A stretch of 64,000 bases of DNA, taken from the NCBI GenBank assembly GCA_965661055.1, contig CBFICS010000007.1, positions 1-64,000 on the forward strand, given 5' to 3'. A model generated the notes under the pieces. That model ran no database searches. It was given only the letters and a program-made list of their open reading frames with translations, and was not told where the DNA came from. Source of the DNA: CBFHSF01 sp965661055 (lineage in GTDB: Bacteria; Bacteroidota; Bacteroidia; Flavobacteriales; Schleiferiaceae). Position numbers and translations under genes: made by a program. Within the stretch, counting starts at the first letter, position 1. Each line of letters opens with the position of its first letter. Positions 1 through 8,633 of this stretch are shown here, in pieces.

Positions 1-519
1 TACCATACTTTTCACGGATTAGAAACTAGAATCATTAGGATTTTTAATACCTACGGACCTAGAATGAGACTAAATGACGGTAGAGTTTTACCGGCATTTA
101 TTGGTCAAGCTTTACGTGGAGAGGACTTAACCGTATTCGGAGACGGATCACAAACAAGGTCATTCTGTTACGTTGATGACTTAGTTGAAGGAATTTATAG
201 ATTGTTATTAAGCGACTACGCAGAGCCTGTAAACATTGGTAATCCCGATGAAATTTCAATTGGTGATTTTGCAGAAGAAATCATAAAATTGACAGGTACA
301 AAGCAAAAAGTAATCTACAAAGACCTGCCTGTAGATGACCCTACTCAGCGTCAACCAGACATTACCAAAGCCAGAGAAATTCTGGGTTGGGAACCTAAAG
401 TAGGCAGAGCTGAAGGACTTAAGAGTACCTACGAATATTTTAAAAACCTTCCGGAGGATGAGCTTTATAAAAAAGAGCACAACAACTTCGATAAGTTTAT
501 AAAAAGGCCAAAAGAGTAA
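1..519 (+). CDS. UDP-glucuronate decarboxylase (UXS), 3' part
   Basis: The reading frame is open from base 1, so the gene starts before the window and only about 172 C-terminal residues are seen. The visible part of this extended short-chain dehydrogenase reads RIFNTYGPRMR, then GDGSQTRSFCYVDDLVEG, both characteristic of UDP-glucuronate decarboxylase, which converts UDP-glucuronate to UDP-xylose with bound NAD. The Rossmann glycine motif and the catalytic Tyr-Lys pair lie outside the window. It sits two bases before galE and is followed by rfbB, so the three probably form one nucleotide-sugar operon for surface polysaccharide. Another NAD-dependent epimerase of the same family is possible but less likely. 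Confidence 0.85.
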   Translation, partial: YHTFHGLETRIIRIFNTYGPRMRLNDGRVLPAFIGQALRGEDLTVFGDGSQTRSFCYVDDLVEGIYRLLLSDYAEPVNIGNPDEISIGDFAEEIIKLTGTKQKVIYKDLPVDDPTQRQPDITKAREILGWEPKVGRAEGLKSTYEYFKNLPEDELYKKEHNNFDKFIKRPKE

Positions 520-521
520 TT

Positions 522-1547
522 ATGCAAAAAATTCTGGTAACTGGCGGACTCGGATTTATTGGTTCACACACAAGTGTAGAACTTTTAAAAAGAGGATATG
601 AGGTAGTTATTGCAGACAATTTGTGTAACTCAGAACCGTGGATATTTGAAAGGATTATTGAGTTAGGAGGAGGCGCTTCAAAAGTTGTACATGAAAATGT
701 AGATCTTTCTATAAAAAAAGAAGTTGAAGCGCTATTCATGAAACATCAAGATATTGCCGGGGTGATTCACTTTGCTGCACATAAATCTGTGGGAGAAAGT
801 GTGAAATTGCCTTTAAAATATTATAAAAACAATATTGGTTCGCTGGTCTACGTCTTAGAAGAGATGACAACTAGAAATATTGACCACTTTATTTTTAGCT
901 CTTCATGCACTGTCTATGGCGAAGCCGAAGAACTTCCAATTACCGAAAGTGCACCTGTGCAAAAGGCCATGTCACCTTACGGTAATACCAAGCAAGTAGG
1001 TGAAGAGATCATTGAAGATGCTTGTCAAGCCCATGGTTTAAATGCTGTAGCCTTAAGATATTTTAATCCTGTAGGCGCTCATGACTCATTTAGAATAGGT
1101 GAATTGCCAATTGGCGTACCCTTGTATTTGGTTCCTTACATTACCCAAACCGCTGCTGGTCTTAGAGATGAGTTGTTGGTTTTTGGAGATGACTATCCTA
1201 CTAGAGACGGAACGTGCGTTAGAGATTACATTCATGTAATGGATATTGCAGAAGCTCATGTGATTGCATTAGAAAGACTGTTGAATAAATCAAATGCTGA
1301 AAATTATGAAGTATTTAATTTAGGTACAGGAACTGGATCAACCGTTTTAGAGGTTATTCAATCATTTGAAAGAGTCTCTGGCGAAAAGTTAAATTATAGA
1401 ATTGTAGATAGAAGACCAGGAGATGTAATTGCAGCCTATGCTGATACCCAAAAGGCATCAGAAATTTTAGGTTGGAACGCACATCGATCTTTAGATAACG
1501 CCATGAATTCTGCATGGCAGTGGGAAAAAAGTATTAGAGATTTGTAA
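522..1547 (+). CDS. galE: UDP-glucose 4-epimerase
   Basis: 341 residues, the usual GalE length. The N-terminus has the NAD-binding glycine motif (G8, G11, G14 in TGGLGFIGS). The active site has SSSCTVYG and the catalytic Tyr153-xxx-Lys157 pair in YGNTK. It interconverts UDP-glucose and UDP-galactose (or the GlcNAc forms) in the cytoplasm for glycan synthesis. It starts two bases after the upstream decarboxylase stop and ends two bases before rfbB, consistent with a single transcript. The RYFNPVGAH and RDYIHVMD motifs also fit GalE. Substrate preference (Glc versus GlcNAc) cannot be read from sequence alone. Confidence 0.92.
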   Translation: MQKILVTGGLGFIGSHTSVELLKRGYEVVIADNLCNSEPWIFERIIELGGGASKVVHENVDLSIKKEVEALFMKHQDIAGVIHFAAHKSVGESVKLPLKYYKNNIGSLVYVLEEMTTRNIDHFIFSSSCTVYGEAEELPITESAPVQKAMSPYGNTKQVGEEIIEDACQAHGLNAVALRYFNPVGAHDSFRIGELPIGVPLYLVPYITQTAAGLRDELLVFGDDYPTRDGTCVRDYIHVMDIAEAHVIALERLLNKSNAENYEVFNLGTGTGSTVLEVIQSFERVSGEKLNYRIVDRRPGDVIAAYADTQKASEILGWNAHRSLDNAMNSAWQWEKSIRDL

Positions 1548-1549
1548 GC

Positions 1550-2608
1550 ATGAATGTAAAGAAGAATATACTCATCACCGGTGGAGCAGGATTTATTGGC
1601 TCTCACGTAGTTCGTTTAATGGTTAACAAGTACCCTGATTACAACATTGTCAATCTAGATAAGTTGACCTATGCAGGTAACCTTGAAAACCTTTTAGATA
1701 TTGAGAGTAAGTCAAATTATACCTTTGAAAAGGGAGATATAGTTGACGGTAAATTCATTCATGACCTCTTTGCGAAATACAACTTTGATGGAGTTATCCA
1801 TTTGGCCGCAGAAAGCCACGTAGATCGTTCTATTGAAAATCCATTAGAATTTGTTCAAACCAATGTAATTGGGACGGTAAATCTATTGAATGCCGCTAAA
1901 GAGAATTGGAAATCAAAGGAAGGCAAACTCTTTTACCACATTTCTACCGATGAGGTTTACGGAACCCTTGGTGAAACGGGTTTGTTTGAAGAAACAACAT
2001 CCTACGATCCCAACAGTCCTTACTCGGCTTCAAAAGCAAGTTCAGACCATTTTGTGAGGGCTTATGGAGAGACCTACGGCTTGCCTTACGTATTGACAAA
2101 CTGTTCAAACAACTACGGTCAAAATCAATTTCCAGAAAAGCTTATTCCACTTTTCATTCACAATATAAAAACTGAAAAACCATTGCCTGTGTACGGCGAT
2201 GGTAACTATACAAGAGACTGGTTGTATGTGGTTGACCATGCCATTGCCATAGACTTGGTATTTCACAAAGGTGAAGTAGGTGAGACTTACAATATTGGTG
2301 GATTTAATGAATGGAAAAACATTGACCTAATAAAGGTTATGTGTAAAATCATGGACGATAAATTAAATCGCCCAGAAGGTTCTGCAGAAAAGCTGATAAC
2401 CTACGTAAAAGATAGACCCGGCCACGATAGAAGATATGCAATCGATGCCAGCAAGATCAATCGTGAATTAGGGTGGAAGCCTTCGGTTACTTTTGAAGAA
2501 GGTTTAGCTATAACCATTGATTGGTATTTACAAAATGAAGAGTGGTTAGCTAGGGTGACTTCTGGAGAATACCAGAATTACTACGACAAGATGTATTCTA
2601 ACCGATAG
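1550..2608 (+). CDS. rfbB: dTDP-glucose 4,6-dehydratase
   Basis: 352 residues, the family length. The Rossmann motif TGGAGFIGS carries G11, G14 and G17; STDEVYG holds the Thr133-Asp134-Glu135 catalytic set; YSASKAS gives Tyr158 and Lys162. It converts dTDP-glucose to dTDP-4-keto-6-deoxyglucose, the first committed step to rhamnose and other deoxysugars. No rfbA, rfbC or rfbD homologue follows, so those would have to lie upstream of the window or elsewhere. The gene is last in the sugar-nucleotide operon and its last bases overlap the remnant 3' end of the opposing EamA gene. Confidence 0.93.
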   Translation: MNVKKNILITGGAGFIGSHVVRLMVNKYPDYNIVNLDKLTYAGNLENLLDIESKSNYTFEKGDIVDGKFIHDLFAKYNFDGVIHLAAESHVDRSIENPLEFVQTNVIGTVNLLNAAKENWKSKEGKLFYHISTDEVYGTLGETGLFEETTSYDPNSPYSASKASSDHFVRAYGETYGLPYVLTNCSNNYGQNQFPEKLIPLFIHNIKTEKPLPVYGDGNYTRDWLYVVDHAIAIDLVFHKGEVGETYNIGGFNEWKNIDLIKVMCKIMDDKLNRPEGSAEKLITYVKDRPGHDRRYAIDASKINRELGWKPSVTFEEGLAITIDWYLQNEEWLARVTSGEYQNYYDKMYSNR

Positions 2609-2678
2609 CCTGTTTCTTCTTTTTGTTGACCAGCCATACCCCAAGTAAAATGGCTGAAACTCCGATGAGATGGTTAAG
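2598..2678 (-). pseudogene. Detached C-terminal coding remnant of the EamA transporter
   Basis: Directly after the TGA that ends the EamA frame, the same frame stays open for 26 more codons to a TAG at 2598-2600. It reads LNHLIGVSAILLGVWLVNKK, then a short basic tail: a complete last transmembrane helix with the usual positive end of this family. This looks like the original C-terminus cut off by one nonsense change. The remnant overlaps the rfbB stop region by 11 bases. Whether it is translated by readthrough is unknown. Confidence 0.75.
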
Positions 2679-3494
2679 TCATATATTTTCGCCTTCGTAA
2701 ATTCCCCACAAAATGGCTACGATAGGAATGGCATAAGTGACGGAACTTGCGAATAAACTTGTTGAAATTTTTATCAATCGGTTAAACAAAACCACCGCAA
2801 TTGATGAACCCACAATTCCCAGAATGGAAACATATCCAAGACTAAGAATTGCATTCTCATCTGTACTTATTACCTCCATCACGCCACTTGAAAAGGCCCA
2901 TAACAGTAAAATCGGACCGGTAGTGGTTAAAGACATTAGGGTTATGGTAAGTGAGCTGTATTCAGGAAGCTTGTTCTTTATGGTAGTTATAGATAATGAG
3001 TACATTACCGTCGCCGAAATGGCATAGCTAGCAAACCTAAAATTCTCCATAATTTCAGCACCAAACCCACTGGGGTTTATCAAAAAAACAGCACCAGCAA
3101 GTCCGATAAATAAACCGAGAATCTGAAGTTTGGTAACTGCTGTTTTATAAATAACCAAGGCAACGATAAGAGTAAATAAAGGGACTAGTGAATTAATGAT
3201 TCCTACTACACTAGTATCTAGCTTGGTTACAGCTAGTGGAAATAATAAATAAGGAAATCCGTTGCCCAGCCAACCTACAATTAAAAAGGGAACAAAGTTT
3301 TTCTTGGTAAACGGTACCAGTTGTTTAAACCCAATGATAAGGGTGAAAACCCAAGCGAAACCAACCCTTAATGCACCAACTTGGTAGGGCGTAAACGATA
3401 CGAGGCCTCTCTTCATCAAGATAAAAGAACTTCCCCATATTAAGGCCAACACACCGTAGATGACCCAAGCGATTTTTGATTTGTTTTCTTCCAT
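2679..3494 (-). CDS. EamA/DMT-family transporter, truncated by in-frame TGA
   Basis: 271 residues from the ATG at 3494; a TTG five codons upstream is a poorer start. It opens with IYGVLALIWGSSFILMKRGL and shows repeated hydrophobic helices in the two-fold EamA arrangement, typical of drug/metabolite exporters. Family members have ten helices and about 290-300 residues. This one stops after IYEGENI, just before the final helix, while the same frame beyond the TGA encodes the missing helix (total 298 codons). The product is therefore probably inactive, unless TGA is read through or the base is a sequencing error. The substrate is unknown. It is convergent with rfbB with no terminator between them. 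Confidence 0.8.
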   Translation of the reverse strand: MEENKSKIAWVIYGVLALIWGSSFILMKRGLVSFTPYQVGALRVGFAWVFTLIIGFKQLVPFTKKNFVPFLIVGWLGNGFPYLLFPLAVTKLDTSVVGIINSLVPLFTLIVALVIYKTAVTKLQILGLFIGLAGAVFLINPSGFGAEIMENFRFASYAISATVMYSLSITTIKNKLPEYSSLTITLMSLTTTGPILLLWAFSSGVMEVISTDENAILSLGYVSILGIVGSSIAVVLFNRLIKISTSLFASSVTYAIPIVAILWGIYEGENI

Positions 3495-3607
3495 GATTTG
3501 TGTTGGCAAATTACGCTGAAAAAAATGGTTCTTTTACAACACAATGTTTTAAGCTGTAAAGTTTGCAAGAATTTTCAAGCAACTCAGCATTATAAACTCA
3601 GGGATGT

Positions 3608-3615
3608 TATCTTTG
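3608..3615 (+). promoter_or_regulatory. Bacteroidota -7 box for the HMA lipoprotein/ctaA unit
   Basis: TATCTTTG matches the TAnnTTTG -7 consensus of the Bacteroidota primary sigma factor. It lies 17 bases before the ATG at 3633, giving a leader of about a dozen bases. It probably drives the lipoprotein, heme A synthase and following close-packed genes. Confidence 0.6.
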
Positions 3616-3632
3616 TTTAAAATAAAATCATC

Positions 3633-4007
3633 ATGAAAAAGTTTTTTTTATTCATTTTTACAATATTCGCTTTAACTGCCTGTAATTCAAACGATGAAGC
3701 GAAATCGGTGTCAGAAGAAAAAACAAATCAAGAAGTAGTTGAACCTGCAGTTGCCAATACAGTAGCTGAGTTAAATATTTCTGGAATGACCTGTGAGTTT
3801 GGATGTAAAGGTGCTATTGAAAAAGCTCTTAATAAAACCAAAGGAATTCAAGAAGCTACCATAGATTTTGAAAAAACAATTGCTGAAGTAAAATTTGATG
3901 ACCAAATTATTTCTTCAGAAAAAATTGTAGAAGTCATAACTTCGATCAATGAAGGAGCCTACGGTGCAGAGTTGGTAAGTGTTTCTCCCCTCGAGACTAC
4001 GTTATAA
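3633..4007 (+). CDS. HMA-domain (copper-binding type) lipoprotein
   Basis: 124 residues. The N-terminus is a lipoprotein signal with lipobox LTAC and Cys17 as the lipidation site, followed by a polar linker. The rest is one heavy-metal-associated ferredoxin-like domain with GMTCEFGC, so the two metal cysteines are separated by three residues rather than the two of the classical GMTCxxC. It would sit in the periplasm, anchored to a membrane, and bind Cu(I) or another soft metal. It lies three bases before heme A synthase, which suggests a role in cytochrome oxidase metal supply or copper handling; that role is inference. Confidence 0.82.
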   Translation: MKKFFLFIFTIFALTACNSNDEAKSVSEEKTNQEVVEPAVANTVAELNISGMTCEFGCKGAIEKALNKTKGIQEATIDFEKTIAEVKFDDQIISSEKIVEVITSINEGAYGAELVSVSPLETTL

Positions 4008-4010
4008 AAG

Positions 4011-5030
4011 ATGTCAAAAAATCTATTTTTAAGGCTTGCTCAGGTAGAACTCGTATTGCTTTTTATAGTGGTAATTGCGGGTAGTGTGGTTCGTATGACT
4101 GGATCAGGTATGGGCTGCCCCGATTGGCCTAAATGTTTCGGTTACCTAGTTCCGCCTACCGAAGAATCACAAGTTCTTTGGTCTCCAGAGCGTGAGTTTA
4201 AAAAAGGTCAAATGATAGTTCATGACCAAGCATTGTACAAGGCAAAAAACGATTTTACCACAGGTCAAGATTACGTTTCAGGCAATTGGGAAAAATACAC
4301 CGTTCACAACTATGCTACTTTTAATGCTGCACACACCTGGATTGAATATATTAATAGATTATTTGGAGCCATCAGTGGTATCCCAATGTTTTTGCTTTTT
4401 GTAATGAGCCTTGTCAAAGTCAAAACGAAACCTATTTACTTGGTTTTGTCAGCCCTTGGACTATTTGGGTTGGGATTTGAGGCTTGGTTAGGAAAGGCAG
4501 TAGTAGATGGTAATTTGGTTCCTCATCAGATTACTTACCACATGTTGGGTGCAATATTTTTAATTGCCGTCATGGTCACCTTTATTTATTTCCTCAGAAG
4601 AAATGAGCTTTCAAAAACTCATTTATCAAAATCAGGAGGTGTTTTCATTTTGTCACTTGCGCTTTTATTATTAGCTCAAATCGTAATGGGTACCCAAATT
4701 AGAGAAGAGTTCGACTTAATGCAAAAGTCCCTGTCGCCCAGAGATCTGTGGGTGGACCAATTGGGTGTTGTTTTTTATATTCATCGATCATTTTCGCTCG
4801 TATTGATTTTGTCAGCCATTTACTTTTGGTGGCGGTGGAATCAGAAGGGAATTCGAATTAAATCTTTTGATGGGGTTATCGTTATCATGTCAGTAGCCAT
4901 TGTTTCAGGAGCTGCCATGGCATACTTTGGGGTGCCAAAGTTATTGCAACCTACCCATTTATTTCTTTCGTTAGTCATGTTTGCCTTGTTGTGGTCCGTG
5001 TGGCTAAGAATACAATTTTCAAAAAAATAA
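4011..5030 (+). CDS. ctaA: Heme A synthase, COX15/CtaA family
   Basis: 339 residues, integral membrane, with about eight hydrophobic helices. The start VIAGSVVRMTGSGMGCPDWP is the family signature, with the cysteine of the extracytoplasmic loop. Conserved histidines in AAHTWIEYINR, HQITYHMLG, YIHRSF and PTHLFLS are likely heme ligands. It oxidises heme O to heme A for cytochrome aa3. A polar stretch of about 50 residues after GCPDWPKCFG separates this motif from the first His; I believe this is typical of Bacteroidota CtaA. It follows the copper-type lipoprotein closely and is followed three bases later by a DUF4286 gene. Confidence 0.9.
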   Translation: MSKNLFLRLAQVELVLLFIVVIAGSVVRMTGSGMGCPDWPKCFGYLVPPTEESQVLWSPEREFKKGQMIVHDQALYKAKNDFTTGQDYVSGNWEKYTVHNYATFNAAHTWIEYINRLFGAISGIPMFLLFVMSLVKVKTKPIYLVLSALGLFGLGFEAWLGKAVVDGNLVPHQITYHMLGAIFLIAVMVTFIYFLRRNELSKTHLSKSGGVFILSLALLLLAQIVMGTQIREEFDLMQKSLSPRDLWVDQLGVVFYIHRSFSLVLILSAIYFWWRWNQKGIRIKSFDGVIVIMSVAIVSGAAMAYFGVPKLLQPTHLFLSLVMFALLWSVWLRIQFSKK

Positions 5031-5032
5031 TC

Positions 5033-5350
5033 ATGCTTATTTATAACGTCACGGTAAATATTGAAGAAGACGTACATGACCGCTGGTTTACTTGGATGGT
5101 AGAAAAACACATTCCAGATGTAATGAATACGGGTATGTTTGTCGATAATAAAATTTGCCGAGTATTGGTCGATGAAGAATCAGGGATAACCTATTCAATT
5201 CAATACACCGTTAGAGATATGGAGACCCTAAAGTTGTACAACCAAATGTACGCTCCAGCTCTTCAAGCAGATCATAAAGAAAAGTTTGAAGGCAAGTATG
5301 TTTCCTTCAGAACAGTTCTTGAAATAGTTCATGAACACCCTAAGTTGTAA
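5033..5350 (+). CDS. DUF4286 family protein
   Basis: 105 residues from the ATG at 5033; an upstream in-frame start would lie inside ctaA and lacks family resemblance. MLIYNVTVNIEEDVHDRW and WMVEKHIPDVM are the hallmark of DUF4286, a small ferredoxin-like (dimeric alpha-beta barrel type) family common in Bacteroidota. It has no signal peptide, so it should be cytoplasmic. No function is established. It shares one base with the next gene (TAATG junction), so it is translationally coupled to the CoA-transferase. Confidence 0.82.
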   Translation: MLIYNVTVNIEEDVHDRWFTWMVEKHIPDVMNTGMFVDNKICRVLVDEESGITYSIQYTVRDMETLKLYNQMYAPALQADHKEKFEGKYVSFRTVLEIVHEHPKL

Positions 5351-6420
5351 TGTCCGTTAGGGACCTAAAAATAATCGACGCCTCTACAGTTTTAGCCGGT
5401 CCCTCTGTGGGAACGTTTTTTGCCGAGTTAGGAGCTAAGGTAATAAAGGTAGAAGGTCCTAAAGGCGACGTAACTCAGTCGTGGCGACTTCCGTCGGAGG
5501 ATCAAAACGGCTGGTCAGCCTATTATTCAAGTGTTAATTATGGCAAGGAAAATCTAGTATTAGATTTATTGAATCCTGAAGATAACCAAACCTTTCAAAA
5601 ATTAGTCCAAGAGGCTGATGTGCTCATTACCAATTTTAAAGAAAGTGATCATAAGCGCTTTTCGCTTACGCAAGAAGCTCTTTCTTCGATAAACAATAAA
5701 TTAATCTGGGGTCAAATAAGAGGCTTTGAATCAGATAGTGATCGCCTTGCTTATGATGTTGTTTTGCAAGCTGAGTCTGGATTTATGTTCATGAATGGTC
5801 AGCCCAATTCTCTTTCCACAAAAATGCCCGTTGCTCTTATTGATGTTTTGGCAGCTCATCAATTAAAAGAGGGGATTTTATTAGCACTTTTAGAACGTTC
5901 GCAAAACCACAAAGGAGGCGTTGTCAAAGTTTCATTAGAAGCTGCAGCCCTTTCGGCTTTGGCCAATCAGGCAAGTAATTTTTTGATGACGGGGCATGTT
6001 CCCAAAAAACTGGGCAGCAAACACCCAAACATTGCACCTGATGGAGATGTGTTCACAACAGCAGACCAAGCAGAAATTGTCTTGGCAGTCGGATCAAATG
6101 CTCAATTTGAATCATTGTGTAACATTCTAAATCTCACGAGTTACCATTCTTCCGACTTCCATTCAAATAGTAACCGGGTAAAGAATCGAGTAAGACTAGA
6201 AGAGATTCTTCAAACAGAAATCTCTAAACACGACTCAGAGGTCCTTTTACAGAAATTTAAAGAGTTAAAGGTTCCCGCAGGGAAGATTAAAAATTTGCGA
6301 GAAGTGTTTCAAGATTTAACGGTTCAGTCGTTGATTTTGACCCAAAGTGTAGAAGGCCAAAAAACGCAAAGGATAAAACAACAAGTGTTTACTTATTCCT
6401 CATGGTCAACGCATAAATAG
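5350..6420 (+). CDS. CaiB/BaiF family (family III) CoA-transferase
   Basis: 356 residues. The N-terminus IIDASTVLAGPSVGTFFAELGAKVIKVE (key residues P, G, ELGA, KVE) is the nucleotide/CoA-binding start of family III CoA-transferases. The catalytic Asp expected after this region fits FMFMNGQPNS...MPVALIDVLAA, where the second domain begins. These enzymes move CoA between carboxylic acids. The acyl substrate cannot be told from the sequence and no dedicated catabolic genes flank it. The start codon overlaps the DUF4286 stop. Confidence 0.85.
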   Translation: MSVRDLKIIDASTVLAGPSVGTFFAELGAKVIKVEGPKGDVTQSWRLPSEDQNGWSAYYSSVNYGKENLVLDLLNPEDNQTFQKLVQEADVLITNFKESDHKRFSLTQEALSSINNKLIWGQIRGFESDSDRLAYDVVLQAESGFMFMNGQPNSLSTKMPVALIDVLAAHQLKEGILLALLERSQNHKGGVVKVSLEAAALSALANQASNFLMTGHVPKKLGSKHPNIAPDGDVFTTADQAEIVLAVGSNAQFESLCNILNLTSYHSSDFHSNSNRVKNRVRLEEILQTEISKHDSEVLLQKFKELKVPAGKIKNLREVFQDLTVQSLILTQSVEGQKTQRIKQQVFTYSSWSTHK

Positions 6421-6516
6421 ACCATTTCAATTTCTTACATTTACCATTCTTGAAATTCATTTGTTCTTTTCGCTTATGCGAAGGCGAGCCGATTGACTAA
6501 ATAATTTATCACTAAA

Positions 6517-8547
6517 ATGAAATATTCTGTAATTGCTCTTGCAGGAGCTTTGAGTTGTTTTACTGTGTCAGCTCAGGAGGCTATGTCTCCAGAAAAACTT
6601 TGGGAATTAGGTAGGGTTAGTATGGACGATGTTTCTGCCGATGGTAAGAGCGTAATCTATGGTGTAACTCGTTATAACACTCAAGAAAATAAAGGGTCAA
6701 GAGATTTGTTTCTGGTTGACTATCGTGGAAAATCAGCAACCCAAATAACAGAAACCCCAGGTTCTGAATACGGGGCAACCTTTTTACGTGGAGGCGAGAA
6801 GATAGGATATACTATGGGCGGTCAGTACCATATTATGGATGCTGATGGAAGCAACTCAAAGGCTATTACCAGTATAGAAAAGGCCGGAGGCTGGAAAGCT
6901 TATGAAGTTGAAGGAAATAAATTGGTTTTACTTCACACGCAAAGCGTCAAAATGGGGCAAGATACCAAAGACCTTTACCCTGAACTAGACAAGGCAGAGG
7001 CAATGGTTATTGATGATCTTATGTATCGTCATTGGGACCATTGGAATGATGCTGAGGTAGACCACCTTTCAATTTCTGTATATGACCTTGAAACGGGTGA
7101 AATGGTTTCACCAACCAAAGATTTAATGAAAGACGCGGCATTTGATGTACCTACGCCTCCATTTACCGGTTCAGAGGCGTATACTTTAAGCCCTGATGGA
7201 AAAACTATTGTTTATTCTGCTAAAAAAATGGTTGGTAAAAAATGGGCATTGAGTACCAATACCGATTTGTTTTCTTACGATGTAGCAACTGGTGCTGAGG
7301 TAAATTTAACCGAGAGCAATAAAGGTTATGACAATAATCCAACTTTTGATCCTTCAGGTAACTACTTGGCTTGGTTGAGTATGGAAAGAGATGGTTATGA
7401 GTCTGACTTAAACCGCCTAATGGTCCTAGATGTAAAGAAAGGGACTCAAGTTCAAGTAAGCGGATCTGAACATGTTCTTGATTTCTCTTGGAGTGACAAG
7501 GGGGAGTTACTTGCAGTTGTTGCAGTAGAAGCCACACAACAAATTCTTGAAATTTCATTCGACAAAGCAGAAGAAGGGTCGAAAATAAAAACGAAATGGC
7601 TAACCGAAGGAGACTTTAATTATAGTCATCCTGTTAAAGCGAAAAAAGGGATTTTGGCCATGCGTTCTGATATGAACCATGCCAATGAAATCTTTTGGGT
7701 AAATAAAAAAGAAGCGACTCCGGTATCAAAAGTTAACGATGAGCTTTATGCCAACGTTAAGATGAGTAAAGTTGAAAAACGCTGGGTTGAAACAACGGAT
7801 GGTAAAAAGATGCTTGTATGGGTTATCCTTCCACCAGATTTTGACGCCACTAAAAAATACCCAACGCTTTTATATTGCCAAGGTGGACCTCAAGCTGCAG
7901 TGAGTCAGTTTTATAGTTTTAGATGGAACTTTCAACTAATGGCTGCTAAAGGCTATGTTATTGTTGCGCCAAACCGTAGAGGACTTCCTGGATTTGGGCA
8001 AGAATGGAATGAAGCGATTTCTAAAGACTGGGGCGGCCAGGCTATGAAAGATTATTTAAGTGCCATTGATGATGTTTCTAAAGAACCTTACGTAGATAAA
8101 GATAATCGTGGGGCTATTGGTGCATCTTATGGAGGGTATTCAGTTTATATGTTGGCTGGAATTCACGAAGGTAGATTCAATTCGTTTATTTCTCATTGTG
8201 GTCTTTTTGACCTAGAAAGCTGGTATTTGTCTACTGAAGAAATGTTTTTTGCCAACTTTGATATCGGTGGACCTTTCTGGGGAGAAAATCCTCCGGTTGG
8301 ATACCAGAAATTCAATCCTATTAGGTATGTAGAAAATTGGGATACCCCTATTTTTGTGATTCATGGCGGACTCGATTTCAGAGTTCCTATTAATCAAGGT
8401 ATGGAGGCTTTTCAAGCTGCCCAATTAAAAGGAATAAAATCAAAATTCTTATACTTCCCAAATGAAGGTCATTGGGTGCTGAGTCCACAGAATGGACTTA
8501 TATGGCACGACCAATTCTTTAAGTGGTTAGACGAAACTCTTAAGTAA
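6517..8547 (+). CDS. Secreted S9 (prolyl oligopeptidase family) peptidase
   Basis: 676 residues with a signal peptide (about residues 1-19, ending VSAQ). The first two thirds form a beta-propeller with TolB-like strands (LSPDGKTIVYSA, DPSGNYLAWLS). The C-terminal alpha/beta-hydrolase domain carries the catalytic triad: Ser537 in GASYGGYS, Asp620 in GGLDFRVP and His652 in NEGHW. It resembles acylaminoacyl-peptidase/dipeptidyl-peptidase types and should degrade peptides in the periplasm. No T9SS C-terminal domain is present. It stands alone and is followed by a strong terminator. Confidence 0.92.
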   Translation: MKYSVIALAGALSCFTVSAQEAMSPEKLWELGRVSMDDVSADGKSVIYGVTRYNTQENKGSRDLFLVDYRGKSATQITETPGSEYGATFLRGGEKIGYTMGGQYHIMDADGSNSKAITSIEKAGGWKAYEVEGNKLVLLHTQSVKMGQDTKDLYPELDKAEAMVIDDLMYRHWDHWNDAEVDHLSISVYDLETGEMVSPTKDLMKDAAFDVPTPPFTGSEAYTLSPDGKTIVYSAKKMVGKKWALSTNTDLFSYDVATGAEVNLTESNKGYDNNPTFDPSGNYLAWLSMERDGYESDLNRLMVLDVKKGTQVQVSGSEHVLDFSWSDKGELLAVVAVEATQQILEISFDKAEEGSKIKTKWLTEGDFNYSHPVKAKKGILAMRSDMNHANEIFWVNKKEATPVSKVNDELYANVKMSKVEKRWVETTDGKKMLVWVILPPDFDATKKYPTLLYCQGGPQAAVSQFYSFRWNFQLMAAKGYVIVAPNRRGLPGFGQEWNEAISKDWGGQAMKDYLSAIDDVSKEPYVDKDNRGAIGASYGGYSVYMLAGIHEGRFNSFISHCGLFDLESWYLSTEEMFFANFDIGGPFWGENPPVGYQKFNPIRYVENWDTPIFVIHGGLDFRVPINQGMEAFQAAQLKGIKSKFLYFPNEGHWVLSPQNGLIWHDQFFKWLDETLK

Positions 8548-8551
8548 ATAA

Positions 8552-8584
8552 AAAAGTCTCAGCATTGCGCTGAGACTTTTTTTT
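8552..8584 (+). terminator. Intrinsic terminator after the S9 peptidase
   Basis: A 12-bp perfect stem (AAAAGTCTCAGC, loop ATTGC, GCTGAGACTTTT) is followed by a T-run. It starts four bases after the S9 peptidase stop. Confidence 0.9.
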
Positions 8585-8621
8585 GAAATTAATTTTCGGT
8601 TCGTGAGACGGAACTAGTTGT

Positions 8622-8629
8622 TATCTTTG
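8622..8629 (+). promoter_or_regulatory. -7 box four bases from a start codon (M16 peptidase)
   Basis: TATCTTTG is followed by GCCT and then the ATG at 8634. With the usual Bacteroidota spacing, transcription would begin at or within a base or two of the A of the ATG, so the mRNA would be leaderless. Confidence 0.65.
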
Positions 8630-8633
8630 GCCT

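Noticed and set aside
6469..6482. Small hairpin TTCGC-TTAT-GCGAA before the S9 peptidase
   Set aside because: It is a five-pair stem without a T run; a similar palindrome occurs by chance inside the RRM gene.
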